Shown here: piece by piece, positions 50,829 through 63,130 of the stretch
How positions within the stretch are numbered: position 1 is the first letter of the stretch
How the letters are laid out: the number at the start of each line of letters is the position of its first letter
Source of the DNA: Zygnema cylindricum
Lineage: Eukaryota; Streptophyta; Zygnematophyceae; Zygnematales; Zygnemataceae
Direction: 5' to 3'
Length of the DNA: 64,000 nt
Assembly: GCA_037447655.1 (NCBI GenBank)
Contig: JBBHKE010000330.1
Coordinates: 1-64,000, forward strand
Notes under the pieces: model-generated
Databases searched by the model: none
What the model was told of the DNA's origin: nothing
Seen by the model: only the letters and a program-made list of their open reading frames with translations
Made by a program: the position numbers and the translations under genes

Positions 50829-52713
50829 GAAAATTTCCTCCTCCAGTCCACCGTTGAGGAAGGCGGTCTTAATATCTAATCTGATGTATTTCCATGTCTT
50901 TCGCTGCTGCTACACTGAGGAGAATCCTTACAGATGGGAATCAAACTACTGGAGCAAAAGTCTCCTCATAATCTATCCCCTCTTTTTGAGTGAACCCCTT
51001 TGCTACTAACCGAGCCTTATATCACTCGATGGTATTATCTGGGTTCAATTTCAGTTTAAATACCCATTTGCAGCCAATAGGTTTTTTGTCTAGTGGACAG
51101 TCTACCAGTTCCCAAGTGTTTGCATCCATGATTAAAGCCATTTCATCATTTATGGCTCTGACCCATCTATCCTTCTCCGGACTGTCTATTGCCTCCGAGT
51201 ATGATTGAGGCTCATCTGGGTGAGAAAGCTTTGTTACCTTGTGAGCAGTTTGTTTTTCTTGAAGTCTTTTGCTGCTTCTCTGTCCTCCCTCAAAGTGTGA
51301 CGCTGGAATGGAGGGAAGTGTTGGATTCCTCCGCATTGTCTTATCAGCTCCACTATCCATGGAAATCGGTTCTGACCCCTTTTCCTCTCTCTCCTCAAAG
51401 TATGTATACATATGAGGAGATTCCGGTACATCTCCACCATCTTTGATCTCCCCTGAATTAGCAATCATGTTTTCACTAGTGTTCTCTCTAGGAAGATCTA
51501 AGTCCTCTTCACTCTCGGACTCAAAACTGATTCTGATTAACTCAGTATATTTGAAGGGATCAAAAGACTTGCCTTCATCCATGACAACTAGATGCTTTAC
51601 TAGAATGATATCTTGTTTAGCTAAGTCATAGACTCTATATCCCTTGACATCCTCATCATATCCCACAAAATATCTCGGTTTCCTTTTAGCATCTAGTTTC
51701 CAGTTTTTCTTATATTTGTCAAGGCTGTAAACTTGACTACCGAATACTTTTAAGTGAGAGACATTCGGTTTCTTTCCAACCCATCTCTCATAAGGGGTCA
51801 TTCCTTTAACAGCTGTGGTGAGGACTGTATTCTTAATGTAGTTAGCACAGTTCATGGCCTCTGCCCAAAATCTTCTTCCTATTTTCTTATCTGCCAACAT
51901 GCTGCACACATTATCTCCCAAAGTTTGGTTTAACCTCTAAGCTACCCCATTCTTTTCAGGATTATTCTGTACAATTTTCTGATACTGAACTCCCTCATCT
52001 CTTAAATAATCCTCAAACTGGTTAGAAGTGTACCCTCCCCCATTATCACTCTTTATTCTCTTAATCGGGGTTCCGTGCAACTTCTCACTCCAGGCTTTGT
52101 ATTCTTTAAAGTATTTTGGTGTTTCAGACTTTGTTTTCAAGAAGTATACTCTGGAATATCTGGACCAATCATCGGTAATTTTCAACATATACCTCTTTCC
52201 CCCAACAGAAGGCACTCTTGCTGGTCCCCAGATATATGTGTGGACCACATCTAGTATTTTCTCACCTCTATATGTGGCAGTTTTGGGAAAGGGAAGTCTG
52301 TGAGCCTTACCTTGGGCACAGCCACTACAGTCATCCATCATCTTTTTGTCCCCAAACTGAATGTTCTCTACTACACCTAGCTTCTTCATTCCCCATAGTC
52401 GATCAAAATGCACTTGTCCCAAACGCTTATGCCAGATCATCAAGCTTGGAACACCACAATAATAAGCACTCTTCTTTTCATTACTCAGGTTAAGTCTAAA
52501 CATTCTTTGGCTACCCTTATCTGCTGTGAAGTACACTTCATCTCCATACTTAGCTGTAAAGACTCCCTTTCTAGTGAAGGTATCAAAATCATTGTCATCT
52601 AATACAGAAGTAGACACAAGATTCTTACTCAATTGAGGAATGTAAAGCACATCTGAGAAGGTGAAAATAGAAGTCTTTCCCTCAACTAAGACTTTCAGAT
52701 CCACCGATCCCAC
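50829..52713 (-). pseudogene. Copia-7 integrase and RT N-terminal part
   Basis: The 258-codon frame 51937-52713 holds the zinc domain (WHKRLGQVHFDRL...CSGCAQGKAHRLPFP) and integrase core up to IKSDNGGGYTSNQFEDYLRDEGVQYQKIVQNNPEKNGVA. After a stop the 299-codon frame 51022-51921 continues with MLADKKIGRRFWAEAMNCANYI, VFGSQVYSLD, the linker and the RT start (DANTWELVDCPLDKKPIGCKWVFKLKLNPDNTIE). The DDE Glu region follows the stop. The middle of the RT (50829-51021) carries stops. Inactive. Confidence 0.87.
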
Positions 52714-53996
52714 TAGATCTGTGGTAACTACTCTCCCATCCCCTTACTCTATTTCCACAGTAGGGATATTTCTCAGCTTAGTGAAGAGGTGCATGTCACG
52801 ACACATATGCATAGATGCACCTGAGTCAATGATCCATCCCTTCTCTGGTGCTTCCCGAATGGCTCCAAGGGCACACTTCTGTTTCCGAAGAACCTCCTTC
52901 TCCTCTATATTTTCGTCAAGAAGAAGCTCCCCATCCTCTTCCTCGGAGGACTCGTCTTCCGAGGTGTCTCCTTTCACTCGTGCGACCACAAGTCCTTTCT
53001 TCTTCCCTCCGAAAAAACCACCTCCACGATTTTCTTGAAGCCTCAGCTCACATAGCTTGATGCAATCAGCTATGAAGTGTCCTGACTTTTTATAGATATG
53101 ACAAAGGCCCTTTGGAGTTCTCGGTTCTCCAGATTGATCCTTTTCCCTTTTGAAGTTGTTTTACAACTTCTTCGTATCCTTCCTCCACCGATCCGTTCTG
53201 GCAGCTAGAGCTTGAACGCTCTTTCCTCCTTTTCGGATCTCAATAGTGTTTTCTTGTACAAGTATCATTCGGACCACGGTGCTCCACTTCTAAGCACTAT
53301 CATCCATTTGTTGCACCCGGTACACTATATTTTCATACTCCTCCGACAACTTCATGATGAGAGTGTTAAATTTCATTTTCATAGTGCCTGTCCATCCGGC
53401 ACTTTCCATCTCCATGTATAGACAAAAGAGAACGGTGCAATAGTCCAACATCTTTCCTCCTTTGAAAGTGTAACTAATTAGCCTTTGCTCAGCCAGCTGG
53501 AGCTCCTGTATGGTACCAGCTCTATAGATCTCCACTAAGTTCATCCACAACTCCTTAGCCTTGAAGATTTGAAGGTGAGAAATCGCCAACGCTTGGGTGA
53601 GGTACCTTAGAATGAAGTGCCTGACATTCATGTTGGTGTACTCCCACATCTGAATGTCGTTTTCCTCGGTCTTCACGGCCACGGATCCGGGTGCCATAGC
53701 AATAGGAGTGAGAGGTGCCTTTCTTTCCTTTCCGTTTTTCGGACTCACAGCTCTCCCCATCATCTGTCTCCTCCGTTGCAGCAGATCGTGCTGCAGAAAA
53801 TCCTCACTCCTCCAAACCCTGGTGAAGTTCCTTGAGATGGACGTTTCACTTCTCCACTAACAATACCCCAGTATCGTTTCTCACATAATGCGCTTGTCAT
53901 CATAGCTTCCCAGTAAATGAACATAGATCCGCTGAATATGGGCTCCCTAGAGGGTGGGCCCATAACTTGCAATTCTGTGTCCTCCATCTGGACCAA
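52714..53996 (-). pseudogene. Copia-7 gag and protease
   Basis: Gag start MEDTELQVMGPPSREPIFSGSMFIYWEAMMTSALCEKRYWGIVSGEV (about 53987-53845, ATG in the LTR), then after a frameshift the 157-codon frame 53290-53763 with NMNVRHFILRYLTQALAISHLQIFKAKELW and LIMKLSEEYENIVYRVQ. A degraded knuckle follows (about 53110-53040). The 81-codon frame 52744-52989 carries the acidic linker and protease GWIIDSGASMHMC (about 52842-52805). Several frameshifts. Confidence 0.84.
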
Positions 53997-54964
53997 AAAT
54001 TGAGGAAGCCTCTAGGTAGTTTTTGACTAACCCTCTTGCAACGAGAGCGAATGCCACCCTAGCAAATAAATAGATAATCTGACTGCACCCCTGTGCAGTC
54101 TAGACTCCCCTGAGTTCACAGCAAAAAGAATCACTGAAAACGCCTAACCAGGAGATTGATTATGGAGTGGCAAAAATGCCAATATTTATACAAGCTTCGA
54201 GGGAGAGAGGCGGCTAACTCCTCAATCCACTAAGTCGTAAACCCTCTCACAACCCCTATCTACTGAGGTACGGAACCAATCAGAAGACTGTATAGTATTG
54301 AAAGGTACTACGGCCGATGTACTTTCTGTACGGCCTGTGTACGACAAAGCAATGGAGTGGACGCCTGTCTCCTCCGGACTTGTCCTTATGCTCCTTGGGA
54401 TTCCTGCTTCCTAATGACATATTGCCACGTGTCGCCATGTCATGTTACATTCGAAAACGGCCAAAGCGCCTATTCTGAGATCTCGACAATGGTGTGAGCC
54501 GTCGGATCCAAATCGGCTTTAGTTCCCAGCCGTTCAAAACAAATGTCCGGTACATTTGATTCATGTGCACTTAATTCCCCGACTGGTTTCATGTATCCTA
54601 TTTGTAATTCTGTTAATCGGATTAGTTGTCTATCTATTGTTTAAATAGTTATCGAACCCTATGTATCCTAACAGACTACTAGGACAGACTGGTAAGGGTT
54701 GACGGCTATGCCTCGCCCTACCCGTCCGAGGCTCGAGCCCCGCCGGACTAAACCTTTTTGGTTGAGAGTGACTTAGGTCACTCTTAAGCCCTACCTATAG
54801 AGCTAAGGCAGCCATGGCTCCAATGCCTCTCTCTCCTTCAGTGACTGCAACAAGTATGGGGGCTAGAGAGAGAAGGTGGAGGGAGGCCGCCTTTGCTTTT
54901 CTTTTGCTTTTTAATTTTAATTAGACCTAGAAAAATACCTCCCCTAAATCTAGTGATTTCAACT
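53968..54964 (-). repeat. Copia-7 5' LTR (class D)
   Basis: TGCAATTCTGTGTCC to GATTTCAACT, adjoining the primer-binding site GGTGGGCCCATAACT (53953-53967). Contains GTAC cluster (54268-54342), CACGTG (54426-54431), tRNA-like box (about 54675-54755, B-box GGCTCGAGCCC) and AGCCATGGCT (54810-54819). Confidence 0.88.
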
Positions 54965-55895
54965 ACATGAGGTGCTAGAGTAGCATGACAGCCGGCTAGG
55001 AGGAGGGTAGTGTCACTTTCGGTGAAGAGGTAGATGAGTTTGGTTCTTGGTGATCCTGATCTTGTCCTTCTTGCTCACTGTCTAGGCCGGAATCGAGAAT
55101 AGGAGGTGTTTGGGGAGCCTTATTCTCCCGGCGTTCGGCCATATATTTTTCATACCAGTCGTGATTGTCCTTTTTCTCTTGTTATAGTGACTCCTTCTCT
55201 CTTTGCTTTTTCTCGTTCCTGTAATTTTCGAAACCGGAAGGTAATTTAGGTTTGGGAGGGAGAGATGGTTGGTGATTGGGTTTGATTCCTAATCCGATGT
55301 CGCTCTTCAGCATTAAATCTTGGGGATTAAATGACAAAGGCCCGATAGCCTTCCGGTTGTGATCCCTCTGACCCATTTTCTGTTGGTCTTGTCTTTGCAT
55401 CGAGGTGGAATTGCGGAGTTGGCGACGACTCTCTCCTACTCAACATTCTAAGCTGCGGACTGGAAGCTTTGGGCATGGTGGGCATTTGGGGATTCCACAT
55501 CCCATCCCAATAAGTCGTCATCGTTGGCACCCTCTGTGCTTTGAAACTCAAGCTCCGCAAACTTCTGTAGCAACACTTGTTTTTGCCTTTGGAGTCGTTG
55601 GGCTGGTGTAAGAGGAGCCGGTCCAGAAGAAGATCCCAGGCGAAGGGTTGCCAACTCGGCAACAATTGCGGCCAACTGCAAGCGTTGTTGCTGTATAATG
55701 ATCTTCGGCGTAAGCTTTGCCGAAGCAGCCGAAACTTGCTCGGGTCTCGCCGGTGTTGGCATAAGTTGGCGCCCCCACGTGTAAAGGAGTTGGAGTGGTA
55801 GAGGGTTAACAATTGTTTCTCCTTCTCTAGTAAACAAAGCAAACTGCATCATTTCCTTCGGTACTCCATTTTTCTAGAAACATTGCCCTTCCTTG
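54965..55895 (-). pseudogene. Fragment of a second gypsy-A family copy (gag)
   Basis: Minus-strand text matches gypsy-A gag from its second zinc knuckle onward: CFxKxGVPKEMMQFALFTREGETIVNPLPLQLLYTW, QRLQRQKQVLLQKFAELEFQST, DDDLLGWDVESPNAHHA, GQRDHNRKAIGPLSFNPQDLMLKSDIGLGIKP, and an ending like the DWFERFMAERP segment of gypsy-A at 16808. At one place where gypsy-A has a stop (16258) this copy reads Lys. It is bounded by the Copia-7 LTR on the left and the Copia-8 LTR on the right; the rest of the gypsy copy is absent. Confidence 0.85.
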
Positions 55896-56931
55896 TGCAA
55901 CTCTGAGACCTCCATAGGACCTCAAAGTAGGCAGCTCACACGAATCTTCTAGGATAACCCTAACCCCTTTGTGTTTTAGCAAGAATAACTGCCACCCGGG
56001 CAGACAAAAAACTCTAACCACCTTCACCCCTATAAAAGCAAGACTCCCCTGAGTCTATAGCAAAAGCAACTCTGAATTTGCTCCCCTAAGCAGTAAGTTA
56101 TGAAGGGTCAAAGTTGACCTTTTGTACAGGAGCTCTCTGGGAGAGAGGGTTTAATCAATCAAATTTTTCTAAGTCCTATCTCTCTCTAAAACTCTATCTA
56201 CTGAAGTACGGCACCAATCATAATAGTGTATCGTACATAAAGGTACATGTGCCGATCCACTTTGTGTACGGCCATTGTACGACATGGCCAACAAGCTGAC
56301 ACATGTCATTTTTGGATTTGTTCCTGGAATCCTCGGAGATGCCGTAATCCAATGTGATTTTGCCACGTGGCGATTGATGTGACGTCGACCGCAAACTGCC
56401 GAAAACTTATTCCGCGATCTCGGCATGCTTCGTGGCCGTTTGATAAAGCCGGATTACAATCGTGGCTTTCATAAATTCTTGCGCAATATTTGTTTCGCCT
56501 TCGAACCAAAATGCGAGGTATCCGTTTCGGATGTGCCGTACGCCGTACATTTTAAACTGTATCTATGTCTAATTGTCCCGTTAAATGAAGATAGCCAACG
56601 TGTGAACATTTATATACCTATCGTACCCTATATCACATATCTCTGGTTTAGACTAGTTGGCTAAAGCTACCGGCTGCAGGCTATTTCGGTGGACGACAGG
56701 TTGCAGGTTCAAATCTTGGGCTTGCCAAGTTTATTTTGGTAAAATATTCTAACCTAATATCTCTCCCCGTCGAGATAGCATGGGCGGCCATGGCTCTATC
56801 TTCCTCTCCAACTTTTAGTGACTGCGACAAGTGTGGGAGCTGGAGAGAGGAGTTAGAGGCAGAATGCCTCTGCTTCTTTTCTGTATTTTCCAAAAACCTA
56901 GAAAATACTAAAATAACCTTTAATTTCTTCA
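55896..56931 (-). repeat. Copia-8 3' LTR (class A)
   Basis: TGCAACTCTGAGACC to AATTTCTTCA, 1036 bp, next to the polypurine tract AATAAGGGGAG. GTAC cluster (56206-56282), CACGTG (56364-56369), tRNA-like box with AGGTTCAAATCTTGG (56706-56720), CCATGGCT box (56789). Confidence 0.88.
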
Positions 56932-56949
56932 CTCCCCTTATTTTCTTTT

Positions 56950-57995
56950 CACTCTTTATTTTAAGACCACACTTCTCCCGACAGAAAATTAGTTTAGGGG
57001 AAGGAACAGGATTGGTCATCATATCTGCTACCATTTCACTATCTGGTTTATACTCCAAACTGATTAATTTGTTTTCTACTTTCTCCCTAACAAAGCTAAG
57101 TTTAATGTCCATGTGTTTAGCTTTAAAGTGATGTTTAGGATTGGCAGAAATGGCAATGGCAGCCTGATTATCACAAAACACCTTTTGGACACCACTCTTA
57201 AGATGACCAAGCTCACCAAGCAAAGACTTGACCCACATTAATTCTTTTTACAGCAGAGCAAAAAGCCATGTACTCATCCTCCATGGTGGACTGAGCAATG
57301 ACCTTTTGCTGTTTGCTGCTCCTGTAGCAAGCCCCATCACCCACATATAATACATATCCAGATGTGCATCTCCTCATAGGAGCATCCCCATAGCTGACAT
57401 CACTCCAAGTGGTGATGTCAGTATTTTTTCCACCCAAATGCAACCATAGATCCCTAGTTCCTATGAGATATCTAAGGACTCTCTTAGCTGCCTACCAAAC
57501 TTTCTTAGTGGGAGCATTCAGACTCCTACTTAGTACTCTTACACCTGCGGCTATGTTCGGACGGGTACAATTCATGAAATATATTAGGCTGCCCACTACT
57601 TGTCTATAAGGGATAGTCTGCATAAATTTTTTCTTTTCCGGGCATACCTCATCATCTAAGATTATAACTCCCTCTTCCTCACTCCCCTCACTGCTCTTCT
57701 TTAAATCCATAGGATTGGTACAACTATTAGCCTTGTCCATTTGGAATTTTTCTAACATGTTTCCAATGGCCTCTTTTTGAGTTAATCTTATTATCTTTCT
57801 ATCTCTGTCCCTTTCTACCTGAATTCCCAAAATATACCTTGCTTCTCCCATATCCTTCATCTTCAACTTATTTATTTTATCCATAGATTTACTTAAAACA
57901 AGCAAATCATTGACATAAATTGCAATACAAATAATTCCTTCCTCATCTTCAAACAAATAAATTGAGTGATCTGAGCTGATCCGAATATATCCCAA
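56950..57995 (-). pseudogene. Copia-8 RT end and RNase H
   Basis: Frame 57492-57995: ISSDHSIYLFEDEEG, catalytic box read AIYVNDLLVLSKS (normally YVDD), and a short in-frame deletion after INKLK, where Copia-6 has TDLKGRFE. RNase H continues as CTRPNIAAGVRVLSRSL, TTWSDVSYGDAPMRRCTSGY (57420-57360), QSTMEDEYMAF, and after a frameshift near 57240 MWVKSLLGELGHLKSGVQKVFCDNQAAIAISANPKHHFKAKHMDI. Inactive because of the Asp-to-Asn change and frameshifts. Confidence 0.86.
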
Positions 57996-60165
57996 ACCTG
58001 TAACAAACTCATCGAGCTTCTTGTTCCATTGCCGGGGCGCCTAATTCAGCCCATACAAAGATTTGATCAATCGGCATACCTTGCTTTCCTCCCCTTGCTC
58101 CACAAATCCTTCAGGCTCTCGCATAAAATTTTCCTCTTCCAACTCTCTATGTAGGAAGGCCGTCTTGATGGCCATCTGATGCACTTCCATGTCTTCTGCT
58201 GCCGCCATACTTAGAAGTATCCGAACCGAATGAAACCTGACGACCGGAGCAAAACTCTCCTCGAGGTCAATTCCCTCTTTCTAGGTAAATCCCTTCGCCA
58301 CTCACTGAGCCTTGTAGCGCTCAATGGTGTTATGCGGGTTGAGTTTCAGCTTAAATACCCACTTACACCCAATAAACTTTCTGTTAGGAGGACAATCCAC
58401 CAATTCCCATGTATCGGCCGCCATAATTGAGGCCATCTCCTCATTAATGGGTGTCTTCCACCGGTTTCTTTCAGGACAAGTCATCGCCTCATTATAAGTT
58501 TGAGGTTCATCGGGGTGATACAGTTTCGTTACCTTATTGTTAACTTGTCTCTTTTGCAGTCTTTTGCTGCTTCTTCTTCCTCCTTCAAACTCAGCTGCCG
58601 GAATAGATGGTTCTCTTGGATTTTTGCGAACAGTTTCTACTTCTCCCCTATCCTTTGATTCCGAGTCGATATCCACCACGTCTTTCGCTTCGGTTGGAGT
58701 TACTACTAGGGGTTCCACATTTGGGTCCTTCTCGATCTGATCCGTACCTGCAAGATCATCATCTTCTAGAAATCTTGGATAGTTAGGAAGCTCAAAGTCA
58801 TCAGAATTTTCTGACTCAAATCTGATTTTGATTGTCTTTGTATGCTTAAAGGGATCTATAGATTTTCCTTCATCCATAACCACTAGATGCTTCACTAGGA
58901 TAATATCCTCTCTTTTGAGATCATAGACTCTATATCCTTTTACATCTTCATCATATCCTAGTAGGTATCCTGGTTTTCCTTTTGGGTCTAACTTCCAGTT
59001 TGACCGATGTGTGTCTAAACTAAACACTTGACTACCGAAGACCTTTAAATGTGAAACTTCTAGTTTTCGGCCTGTCAATCTCTCATAGGGTGTTTGGCCT
59101 TTTACTGCTGAAGTAAGAACTCTATTTTTGAGATAATTTGCACAGTTCATTGCTTCGGCCCAAAACTTCTTTCCTATCTTCTTATCTGACAGCATACTCC
59201 TAGCACTATCACTCAGTGTTCTATTTAATCTTTTAGCTACACTATTCTGCTCAGGATTTTCAGGAACTGTCTTTTGGTGTTGCACTTGATTTTCTCTCAA
59301 AAAATCCTCAAACTGGTTAGAGGTATACTCCCCACCATTGTCACTCCTTACTCTCTTGATTGAGGTTTCATGGAGTTTTTCACTCCATGCTTTATATTGT
59401 TTAAAGCATTTTTGAGCCTCTGAATTATTTTTCAAAAAATACACCCTGGAATACCGTGACCAATCATCAGTGATAGTCATCATAAATCTCTTCCCCCCGG
59501 GTGATGGCACTCTGGCTAGCCCCCAAATATCTGTGTGTACTGAATCTAGAATTTTTTTCTCCTTTATAGGTGGCAGTTTTTGGGAAGGGTAACCTGTGTG
59601 CTTTACCTTGAGCACATCCACTACAATCATTTAGATTCTCACTTTCACCGAATTGAATCCCTTCCACTACTCCCACCTTTTTCATCTCTCTTAACTTGTC
59701 TAGATTCACATGCCTAAGCCTCTTATGCCACAACATTATATCATGAACACCAACATAATAAAGTTTCTTCTTTCCATTGCTTAAAATCATCCTAAACATC
59801 CCTTGGCTACCTTTTTCAGCAGTGAAATAAACTTCCTCCTCAAAACTAGCAGTAAACACTCCTTTCCTAGTGCTAGTATCAAAACCCTTATCATCTAATA
59901 CAGACGTAGAGATGAGGTTTTTGTTCAGCTCCTGAATAAATAACACATCGGAAAATAAAACTATGGGTGTCTTTCCTTCTACTAACACTTTTAGATCTAC
60001 CGATCCTACAAGAGTAGTAGTGACAATCCTCTCATCCCCGAACTCTATCTCTACGGTGGGAATCTTTCTTATCTTAGTGAACAGGTGTTTATCTTTAAAA
60101 ATGTGCATGGATGCACCTAAATCTACAATCTAGCCTGCTTCACCTTTCAATCCACCGAAAGCACA
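57996..60165 (-). pseudogene. Copia-8 protease, integrase and RT N-terminal part
   Basis: The 213-codon frame 59467-60108 begins in the protease tail (MHIFKDKHLFTKIRKIPTVEIEFGD) and holds the zinc domain (MLWHKRLRHVNLDKL, CSGCAQGKAHRLPFP). A frameshift near 59560 leads to the 442-codon frame 58302-59630: integrase DIWGLARVPSPGG, RVRSDNGGEYTSNQFEDFL, NPEQNSVAKRLNRTL (catalytic Glu of VAER changed to Lys), MNCANYLKNRV, linker with GRRSSKRLQKRQVN, and the RT start. The RT section 57996-58300 has stops. Confidence 0.87.
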
Positions 60166-62092
60166 TTTCTACTTTCGTGGAATTTCAACCTCGTTTTTCG
60201 CTTCCAACTCCTCATCCAATAGGAGTTCATCGTCCTTGTCCTCGGATTCCGCCTCATGTACCTGTGTCACAAGGGCCTTTTTCTTTCCTCTGGGGGGTCC
60301 ACCGGTGTGCCCCTCTTTTAAGCGCAACTCAGTTAACTTAGTGCATTCAACCATATAGTGCCCGGGTTTCTTACAAAAATGGCACAATCCTTTGGGAGTC
60401 TTTGGTCCGAACTCCTCGATCTTATTTTTCTGCCCCTCCCCTCGAAAATTGATACTCTGAGACCTCCATTGGCCCTCAGAGTATGCAGATCCAAAAGAAG
60501 CTAATCTAGATAGTGCCGACTCCAAGTTGATATAAACCCAAATGACTGACCCCTTGACAGTCAAAACCCCAATATAAATTCACCCTTGTGAAATAACACT
60601 TTCTGTGTGCTCAGTTCCACCACAGAATGCAAAGTTAGAATATGAGATTTGGACACATTCACCCACTTTGACTTTCCCTTAGAAATACAGCCACCCTGGC
60701 AGACAAAAACTCTGACCGACTACACCCCTGTGTAGCCTGGACTCCCCTGAGTTCACAGCAAAAAGAATCACTGAAAATGGTCAAGTAAATTGATCGTTAT
60801 GGCTGCCCAAAGTTAGCCATTTATACAAGGTGCTCTCTGGGAGAGACAGCTATCTACCCAAAATTTCCTAAGTCCTATTCCCTCTCTAAAACTCTATCTA
60901 CTGAAGTACGGCACCAATCAAATTACTGTGTCGTATAGAAAAGTACAGGTGCCGGTGTACTTTATGTACGGCCATTGTACGACATGGCCAAAATGTCGAC
61001 ACGTGTCATATCCGGATTTGTTCCCGTAATCTCCGGAGTTGCCGCAATCCAATGTAGTGTTACCACGTGTCACTCAATGTGGCGGTGATCGCAAACCGCC
61101 AAAATCGTACGCCGCGATCTCGGCATCCTTCGCGGCCGTCCGATCAATTTTGGATTTCAATCGTGGCCGTCATAAATACCTGCGCGGTATTCTTTCCGGC
61201 GTCAAACAAACTGCGCGGTATTTATTTCGTATACGTACCGTACGTTGTACTTTACACAACTGTTTCTATGCAGTATGCATATAGTTCTAGTTTAATGAAT
61301 TAGTGTAATTGTAACAGTTTAAATAAACATCATACCCGTCAATATGTAATACAATTTAGACTATCTGGATAAGATTACCGGCTACTGCGGTTGTGACACA
61401 TGGCAGGTACCAGGATCAAATCCTTGTTCTGTCTAAACTACTTTTAGAGAAAACCCCCTATAAAACAACTGTCTGTCTCCCTCTATACAGCACAGGCAGC
61501 CATGGCTAACTCCTCCTCCAGTCTTCAGTGACTGCGACAATTGTGGGGACTTGAGGAGGAGTTAGAGGCAGGCTGTCAATATCTACTATTTTGCTTTGTA
61601 TTTTGCAATCTCTAGACCTAGAAAATACTTGAATTCCAACAAAAATTTCCAGCCTGTTTTCTGGAATCATTGTTTCTCCAATCGGTCTCGGCTGCCAAAG
61701 CTTGCCCACTCTTTCCTCCCTTTCGGATCTTAATTGTATTCTCCCGAACGAGAATCATCCCTACCAGTGAATTCCAAATCCACCTTGAGTCCGCCAAGTC
61801 CTCCACACGGTTGACTATGTTCTCGAACTCCTCGGGTAACTTCATCAATAAACAATTAACCTTTTCCTTTTCACTAAATAATTTTCCAGCACTTTCTAGT
61901 TCCATGAAAAGTGTAGCAAGCTCATTGCAAAAATCCAACATCTTCCCCCCTTTGTATAGATACTCCTTAATTTTCTTATCAACCAACTGTTGTTGCTGAA
62001 TCTTACCACTTCGGTACATCTTTATGAGAGACATCCAAAGATCGGATGCCCTCTCTACCTGCAAATGAGGAGATGCAAGCCCTTGAGTAAGA
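60166..62092 (-). pseudogene. Copia-8 gag, interrupted by a solo LTR
   Basis: Left piece 60166-60449: GPKTPKGLCHFCKKPGHYMVECTKLTELRLKEGHTGGPPRGKKKALVTQ, with an intact CCHC knuckle (about 60380-60340) and acidic linker. Right piece 61642-62092: HLTQGLASPHLQVERASDLWMSLIKMYRSGKIQQQQL, MLDFCNELATLFMELESAG, LLMKLPEEFENIVNRVEDLADSRWIWNSLVG, RENTIKIRKGG. Removing the 1197-bp insertion joins them cleanly. The N-terminal 100 or so codons are lost at 62092. Confidence 0.86.
60445..61646 (-). mobile_element. Solo class C Copia LTR in Copia-8 gag
   Basis: LTR 60450-61641 (1192 bp; TGATACTCTGAGACC to AATTCCAACA) flanked by AAAAT at 60445-60449 and 61642-61646. GTAC cluster (60905-60980), CACGTG (61001 and 61064), hairpin-like segment (about 61186-61215), tRNA-like T-arm CCAGGATCAAATCCTTG (about 61409-61425), AGCCATGGCT (61498-61507). 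Confidence 0.92.
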
Positions 62093-63130
62093 TGTTGAAA
62101 TTTATAGATTTCTAGATTATTTTTTTGGTTTAAATATGTTTTTATAAAAGGAAAAGAAAAAGGACGGACAGCCTGCCTCCACCTCCGCTCTCTAGCTCCC
62201 ATACTTGTTGTAGTCACTGAAGGTAAGAGATAGAGGTTGATCCATGGCTGCCTTAGTTCAACAGACAACTATTTTTAGTAGGTTACTAAAAATATACTTG
62301 ACGGACCAAAGATTTGATCCCGGTACCTACGGTTCGTCAAGTTGACCGGTAGCGGTCAGCTTTATCCTAATAGACTATGACCAATGCTAAGTGCTAAGGT
62401 ATGTGATAGATATATATATATTTTGAGTGGATAAAATTCATTTAACTAGAACTGTATACGGCGTATATAGATTCAATTTTATAAAGTACGTCGTACAACG
62501 CTAATTCAAAACGGATACCACGCATTTTATTTCGACATCAGAACAAATGTCGCGCTAGTATTTATTACGGCTAAGATTGCGTTTCGCATAAAATCCAACG
62601 GCGCACATCATCGCCAAAATCCTAGAGTGGTCACTTTGGCGTTTTGTGATGTGGCATGACCAGGAACCACGTGGAGAGATGACATTCGGTCATAGGAATT
62701 CCGAGGAACGTATGGACGAGTGATAAGCGGACACGCGTCCACTTAATAGCCTTGTCGTACATAGGCCGTACAAAAGGTACATCGGCAGTAGTACTTTTGT
62801 GTACGATACAGTAATCTCATTGGACCGTACTTCAATAGATAGGAGTTATTAGAGAGAATCAGGACTTAGAAAATTTTGGTAGGTGATCACCTCTCCCTTT
62901 GAGAGTTTGTACAAATTGGCATTTTTACTGCCTCATAACTTATCGACTGGTTGGCCGTTTTTAGTGATTCTTTTTGCTACGGACTCACGGGAGTCTACAC
63001 TGCACAGGGGTGCAGTCAAATTGTCAGTTTGCCTTCTTGGGCAGAATTGGTCGTGGCTTAAAGTGGGTTAGTTAAATACTATCTAGAGGCTTCCTGTATT
63101 CTGTAGTCCGATGGAGGACACAGAATTGAA
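62093..63130 (+). repeat. Copia-9 5' LTR (class D)
   Basis: TGTTGAAATTTATAG to CACAGAATTGAA, 1038 bp. Inverted landmark set: GCAGACTGCCT-like box, CCATACTTGTTGTAGTCACTGAAGG, CCATGGCTGCC (62241), tRNA-like box, GTAC cluster (62755-62830). Followed by the primer-binding site GATTATGGGCCCACC (63131-63145). Confidence 0.87.

Larger units (their letters stand above)
48613..54964 (-). mobile_element. Copia-7: complete but decayed Ty1/copia element (class D)
   Basis: Minus-strand element with LTRs of 999 and 997 bp and all Copia domains in order, in several frames with stops. No matching target duplication: the left flank ends CATTT and the right flank starts ACATG, so one end may have recombined. 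Its proteins resemble those of Copia-6 but form a distinct family, with a different gag (MEDTELQVMGPPSREPIFSG). Confidence 0.87.
55896..62092 (-). mobile_element. Copia-8: decayed Ty1/copia element carrying a solo LTR
   Basis: Minus-strand element closely related to Copia-6: 3' LTR 55896-56931, pol 56950-60165, gag to 62092, where its N-terminal part is cut by Copia-9. A class C solo LTR (60450-61641) sits in gag. It was inserted next to, or into, the gypsy-A fragment. Confidence 0.87.

Noticed and set aside
48613-54964. Target duplication for Copia-7
   Set aside because: Left flank CATTT and right flank ACATG do not match under any one-base shift of the ends.
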